Source of the DNA: JACRLW01 sp046349595
GTDB taxonomy: Bacteria; Planctomycetota; UBA1135; UBA2386
DNA: 64,000 nt
Reading direction: 5' to 3'
NCBI GenBank assembly: GCA_046349595.1
Contig: JAXMCA010000001.1
Coordinates: 2,542,001-2,606,000, forward strand
Below the pieces are notes generated by a model, which saw only the letters and a list, made by a program, of their open reading frames with translations, was not told where the DNA came from and did no database searches. Positions within the stretch are counted from its first letter, which is position 1; the number at the start of each line of letters is the position of its first letter. A program made the translations under genes and the position numbers. Shown one piece after another: positions 61,053 through 64,000 of this stretch.

Positions 61053-64000
61053 ATGTCATCCGATCGGAATCCTCTCGGCTCCCCCGGCAAGACTCGCGCG
61101 CGGAGCAGCCGAGCAACCGGACTGCTCGCCCTGCTGTGCACCTGCCTGCCGGCGCTGCCGTGCAGCCCGCTTCCGCAGAAGGATCCGCAGGACACCTCCA
61201 CGCTGCAGAGGGATCAGCGCGAGATCCTGCTCAAGGCCGAGCGGATGCGCGCGATGATGGAGAACCTCGCCACGCGCTACGAGAAGGAAGGGGCGACCGA
61301 CAAGGTGCGCCTGCTGCGCGACGGCCTCAAACACCTCTCCGCGTCGAAGCTGCTCGAAGACGTCGCCGCGGCGCGGCAGAGCCTCGACAGTGGAGCTCTC
61401 AATGACGCGCTTCTGCGCCAGCAGCAGGTCATCACGGAACTCGAGAAGTTGCTGTCGATCCTGCTCGAGCGCCCGACCGTCGAGTCGCTCGAGAAGGAAG
61501 CGGCCACGGCCGAAGCGATGCGCCAGATGGCGGAGGACCTGGCGAAACGCCAGGACGAGCTGCGCAAGCAACTCGCCGCCAACCGCGACGCGAGCAAGAC
61601 CGCCGCGGAGCAACAACTCGACCAGCGCATGGGCGCGCTCGAACGCGAGATGCGGCGCGAAGCGGACGCCAACTCCCGCGAGGCCGGACTGACCCGCCCG
61701 ACGCTCGAAGGTGCGCTCGAGCGCGTGAAGCAGCTCCAGACGCAGCAGTCGGCCCTCGAGCAGACCGCCGAAGCCGAACTGAAGGGAACCCGCACCGCCG
61801 CCGAGGAACTCTCGTTCCGGATGGGTGCGCTGCGCACCACGCTGGACGAGGTGCAGGCGTCGCAGGCACGCGCTCGCGACCTCCAGCAGCTCCAGTCCGA
61901 TCTGCAGGACCTGCAGCGCGCGGTCGCCGCCGGTGACCGCGACCGCGCGCAGAGCGAACGCGACTCCGCGCAGGCGCTCGCGAAGCAGGTCGCGTCGACC
62001 ATGCAGGAGGAAGACGCCGGCCAGCGCAAGGCGCTCGAGGATGCCGCACGCGCGCTCGCCGAGTCCCAGGTTCCCGACGGCAAGATCGACGAGAAGAACG
62101 CGGCCGACCTGCTCGAAGCCGCCCGCAAGCTCGAGGGGGAGAGCCACGCGCAGCAGGACCGCAACGCGACGCGCGCCGGCGATCAGCAGAAGGCCGCGGC
62201 CGAAGAGGCACGGCGACTCGCCGAGGATCTGCGCAAGGCCGACGCCGCGGAACGACAGGCGGCCGGCAGCAGCGAGAAGAGCCGCAACGAAGCTGCGGCG
62301 AAGAATCTCGAGGAGGCGGCCGACGCCATGCAGCGCAGCCAGGAGGACCAGCGCGCGGGTCAGTCGGAACGCGCACGCGGCGACAGCGCACAGGCCGCGC
62401 GCAAGTCCGAGGACGCGCGGCAGGCATTCCGGAACGCCAATCCGGACACGGCACAGCGCGCGCGGGAGATGGCGGAGACCGCGCAGGACACCGCGCATGC
62501 CCTCGACAAGGGCTTGAAGCCCGAGGACGGGAGTCCGGAGGCGAAGGCGTCGTCCGCGCTGCAGCGCGCCGACGAGGCGCTCCGCAAGACCGCGGACAGC
62601 ACGGAGCAGGCACTCGCTGCCGAGAATCCGAAGGCCGACGCCGAGGCGGCGCGTCAGGCGATCGAGCAATCGCGCGAGGCACTGGATCAGGCTCGCGCGG
62701 AGCTGGAGCAGGCACTGGCACGGGAGAACCAGGGCCGCGAGGGAGCGATGCAGTCGGCCGCGGCGCGCAATCAGCAACTGCGCGAGCAGGCCCAGGCTGC
62801 GCGCGAGGAACTCGGCAAGCAGGCGCAGGAGGGCGGCCTCTCGCAGGAGCAGTCCGACGCGGCCCAGAAGGCGATGCAGGAGGCCGAGCAGGCCATCGAG
62901 CAGGCCCAGCAGGAGCTGCAGCAGGGCTCGCAGTCCCGCGCGGCGAATCGGCAGCAACAGGCCGCAGATGCCACGCGCAAGGCGCGTGACGAGATGGCGC
63001 GCAATCGCCCGCCGTCGGAGCAGCAGAAGGACGAGATGGCGCGGCTCGCGGAGGAGCAGAAGCAGCTCGAGGACGAGATCGCCCGACTCGCCGAACTGCT
63101 CGAGAAGCGTCAGGACAAGCGCCCGTCGCAGTCGGCCCGCTCGGCCGAGCAGTCGGCGCAGCAGGCCCAGGAATCCCTGAAGCAGAACGACTCACAACGC
63201 GCCGATCAGGAGCAGCAGGAGGCCGAGCAGAAGCTGAAGGAGACGGCGAAGCAGCTCCAGAAGGAGCGCGACCGCTACCAGGACCTGCGCCAGGAGGAGC
63301 TCCTGTTCCGCATCGGCGAGGAGCTGAACCGCTTCCTCGAACAGCAGAAGCCGATCACGGTCGCGACCGGTGAGGCGGGCAAGCAGGTCGAATCGGGGAC
63401 GCGCATGACGCGTCCGATGCGTCGCAGCCTCAATCAGCTCGGCGACCAGGAACGCGAGCTCGCCGGCAAGTTGCGCTTCATCTACGAGGCGCTCGCGCAG
63501 GAGGGCTCGGAGGTCTTCGCGCACGTCCTGCAGCTCAGCGAGCGCGATCTGCTCGACGTCCACGAGCGCCTCGGCGCGCGCGAACCCGACCCGGGTGAGT
63601 ACACGCGGGTCCTGCAGCAGGACGTGGAAGACCGCACGCAGCGCCTGATCTCCGCACTGGACAAGGAGCGCCAACGTCGCCGCGAGGAGGCGCAGCGCCG
63701 CGAGAGGGAGCAATCGGGCGAAGGCGAAGGCCAGGGCAACACCGGCAACCAATTCGGCCCGCAGCGCGAGCGGCTCGTCCCGATCCTCTCCGAAGCCCTG
63801 ATGCTGAAGGAGATGGAGGAGGACATGATCCGACGCACCGAGAATCTGCAGCGCGTCTTCGGAGCGGCCGGCGGCGACGGGATCACCCCGGCCGATGCCG
63901 CGCTCGCCGAGCGTCTCGCCTGGCAGCACGCCGCCATCACCGAACTGTTCCAGAAGCTCAGAGCGCAACTGACGTCCGCGCTGCAGGGCGGCCAGGGCGA
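61053..64000 (+). CDS. Giant exported coiled-coil protein, runs off right edge
   Basis: About 980 residues are visible and the frame is open at 64000, so the gene continues. ATG 61053 lies 3 nt inside a frame with a GTG at 61047 that overlaps the previous stop by 4 nt; either may start it. A hydrophobic N-terminal segment with two cysteines (LLALLCTCLPALPCS, residues about 24-38) looks like a signal or lipoprotein anchor. From residue 50 on the sequence is almost entirely charged, Gln/Glu/Ala/Arg-rich heptad coiled coil (EEARRLAEDLRKADAAERQ). Such length gives a rod of roughly 100 nm if extended (estimate). The likely role is structural spanning of the periplasm or a periplasmic partner for the DUF4175-like protein. 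Confidence 0.8.
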   Translation, partial: MSSDRNPLGSPGKTRARSSRATGLLALLCTCLPALPCSPLPQKDPQDTSTLQRDQREILLKAERMRAMMENLATRYEKEGATDKVRLLRDGLKHLSASKLLEDVAAARQSLDSGALNDALLRQQQVITELEKLLSILLERPTVESLEKEAATAEAMRQMAEDLAKRQDELRKQLAANRDASKTAAEQQLDQRMGALEREMRREADANSREAGLTRPTLEGALERVKQLQTQQSALEQTAEAELKGTRTAAEELSFRMGALRTTLDEVQASQARARDLQQLQSDLQDLQRAVAAGDRDRAQSERDSAQALAKQVASTMQEEDAGQRKALEDAARALAESQVPDGKIDEKNAADLLEAARKLEGESHAQQDRNATRAGDQQKAAAEEARRLAEDLRKADAAERQAAGSSEKSRNEAAAKNLEEAADAMQRSQEDQRAGQSERARGDSAQAARKSEDARQAFRNANPDTAQRAREMAETAQDTAHALDKGLKPEDGSPEAKASSALQRADEALRKTADSTEQALAAENPKADAEAARQAIEQSREALDQARAELEQALARENQGREGAMQSAAARNQQLREQAQAAREELGKQAQEGGLSQEQSDAAQKAMQEAEQAIEQAQQELQQGSQSRAANRQQQAADATRKARDEMARNRPPSEQQKDEMARLAEEQKQLEDEIARLAELLEKRQDKRPSQSARSAEQSAQQAQESLKQNDSQRADQEQQEAEQKLKETAKQLQKERDRYQDLRQEELLFRIGEELNRFLEQQKPITVATGEAGKQVESGTRMTRPMRRSLNQLGDQERELAGKLRFIYEALAQEGSEVFAHVLQLSERDLLDVHERLGAREPDPGEYTRVLQQDVEDRTQRLISALDKERQRRREEAQRREREQSGEGEGQGNTGNQFGPQRERLVPILSEALMLKEMEEDMIRRTENLQRVFGAAGGDGITPADAALAERLAWQHAAITELFQKLRAQLTSALQGGQG

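Noticed and set aside
61056..62957. A 633-codon minus-strand frame (leucine-rich) opposite the coiled-coil gene
   Set aside because: Leucine/arginine richness mirrors the Gln/Glu/Ala codons of the coiled coil; no independent evidence for a gene.

Overview
The window is one contiguous piece of a very GC-rich bacterial chromosome and fits a Planctomycetota member. Supporting signs are a lipoprotein sulfatase, a GH27 alpha-galactosidase, a DUF1080-containing hydrolase, a Tat-exported Gfo/Idh/MocA protein, a large TPR Ser/Thr kinase, S46 and S9 peptidases, a MoxR-DUF58-VWA operon, and secreted proteins ending in glycine-rich beta domains (17020-20235 and 40160-41761) that I associate from memory with Planctomycetes. 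The exact lineage is inference. No rRNA, tRNA, CRISPR array or origin was found. Most starts lack a strong Shine-Dalgarno sequence and many genes overlap by 4 nt (ATGA/GTGA).

1-5335: a lipid-modification locus of two divergent transcripts around an 86-bp spacer with a 20-bp inverted repeat. Leftward: fatty-acid desaturase, then a flavoprotein cut by the window edge. Rightward: DUF1295 protein, cyclopropane-fatty-acid synthase, a peroxiredoxin-like redox protein read through an in-frame TGA (probable selenoprotein, UxxC), and a CarH-like B12-binding protein with no DNA-binding domain. 5613-9786: a CPBP membrane protease and a cyclase-fold protein (leftward, linked by a 13-codon mini-ORF), then an oxidoreductase.

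10004-12885: two complete insertion sequences. An IS630-type element sits in the CTAG target duplication of an IS1380-type element. Both have inverted repeats able to fold over the transposase start codon. 12990-25614: secreted proteins (di-haem cytochrome c, sulfatase, metallopeptidase with PKD domain, S9 peptidase, TPR-thioredoxin protein) plus a YjbR protein and two gap regions with gene remnants. 25827-36520: TPR kinase, a thioredoxin-like/permease pair, alpha-galactosidase, alpha/beta-hydrolase-DUF1080 fusion and a DPP11-like S46 peptidase.

36539-46092: nucleobase salvage (hpt and upp, starts 20 bp apart), tatD, a MauG-like di-haem protein, two paralogous secreted proteins resembling degenerate metallopeptidases, enolase and an FtsB/DivIC-like protein. 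46288 to the right edge: a tightly packed eight-gene operon (MoxR ATPase, DUF58 protein, two VWA membrane proteins, a 1473-residue PQQ-type propeller protein, a cyclase-fold protein, a two-helix membrane protein and a giant coiled-coil protein running off the window). It looks like an envelope assembly or surveillance machine driven by the MoxR ATPase. The main candidates for new biology are the recoded selenoprotein next to a B12 sensor, the fold-back leaders of the two IS elements, and the extended MoxR operon.
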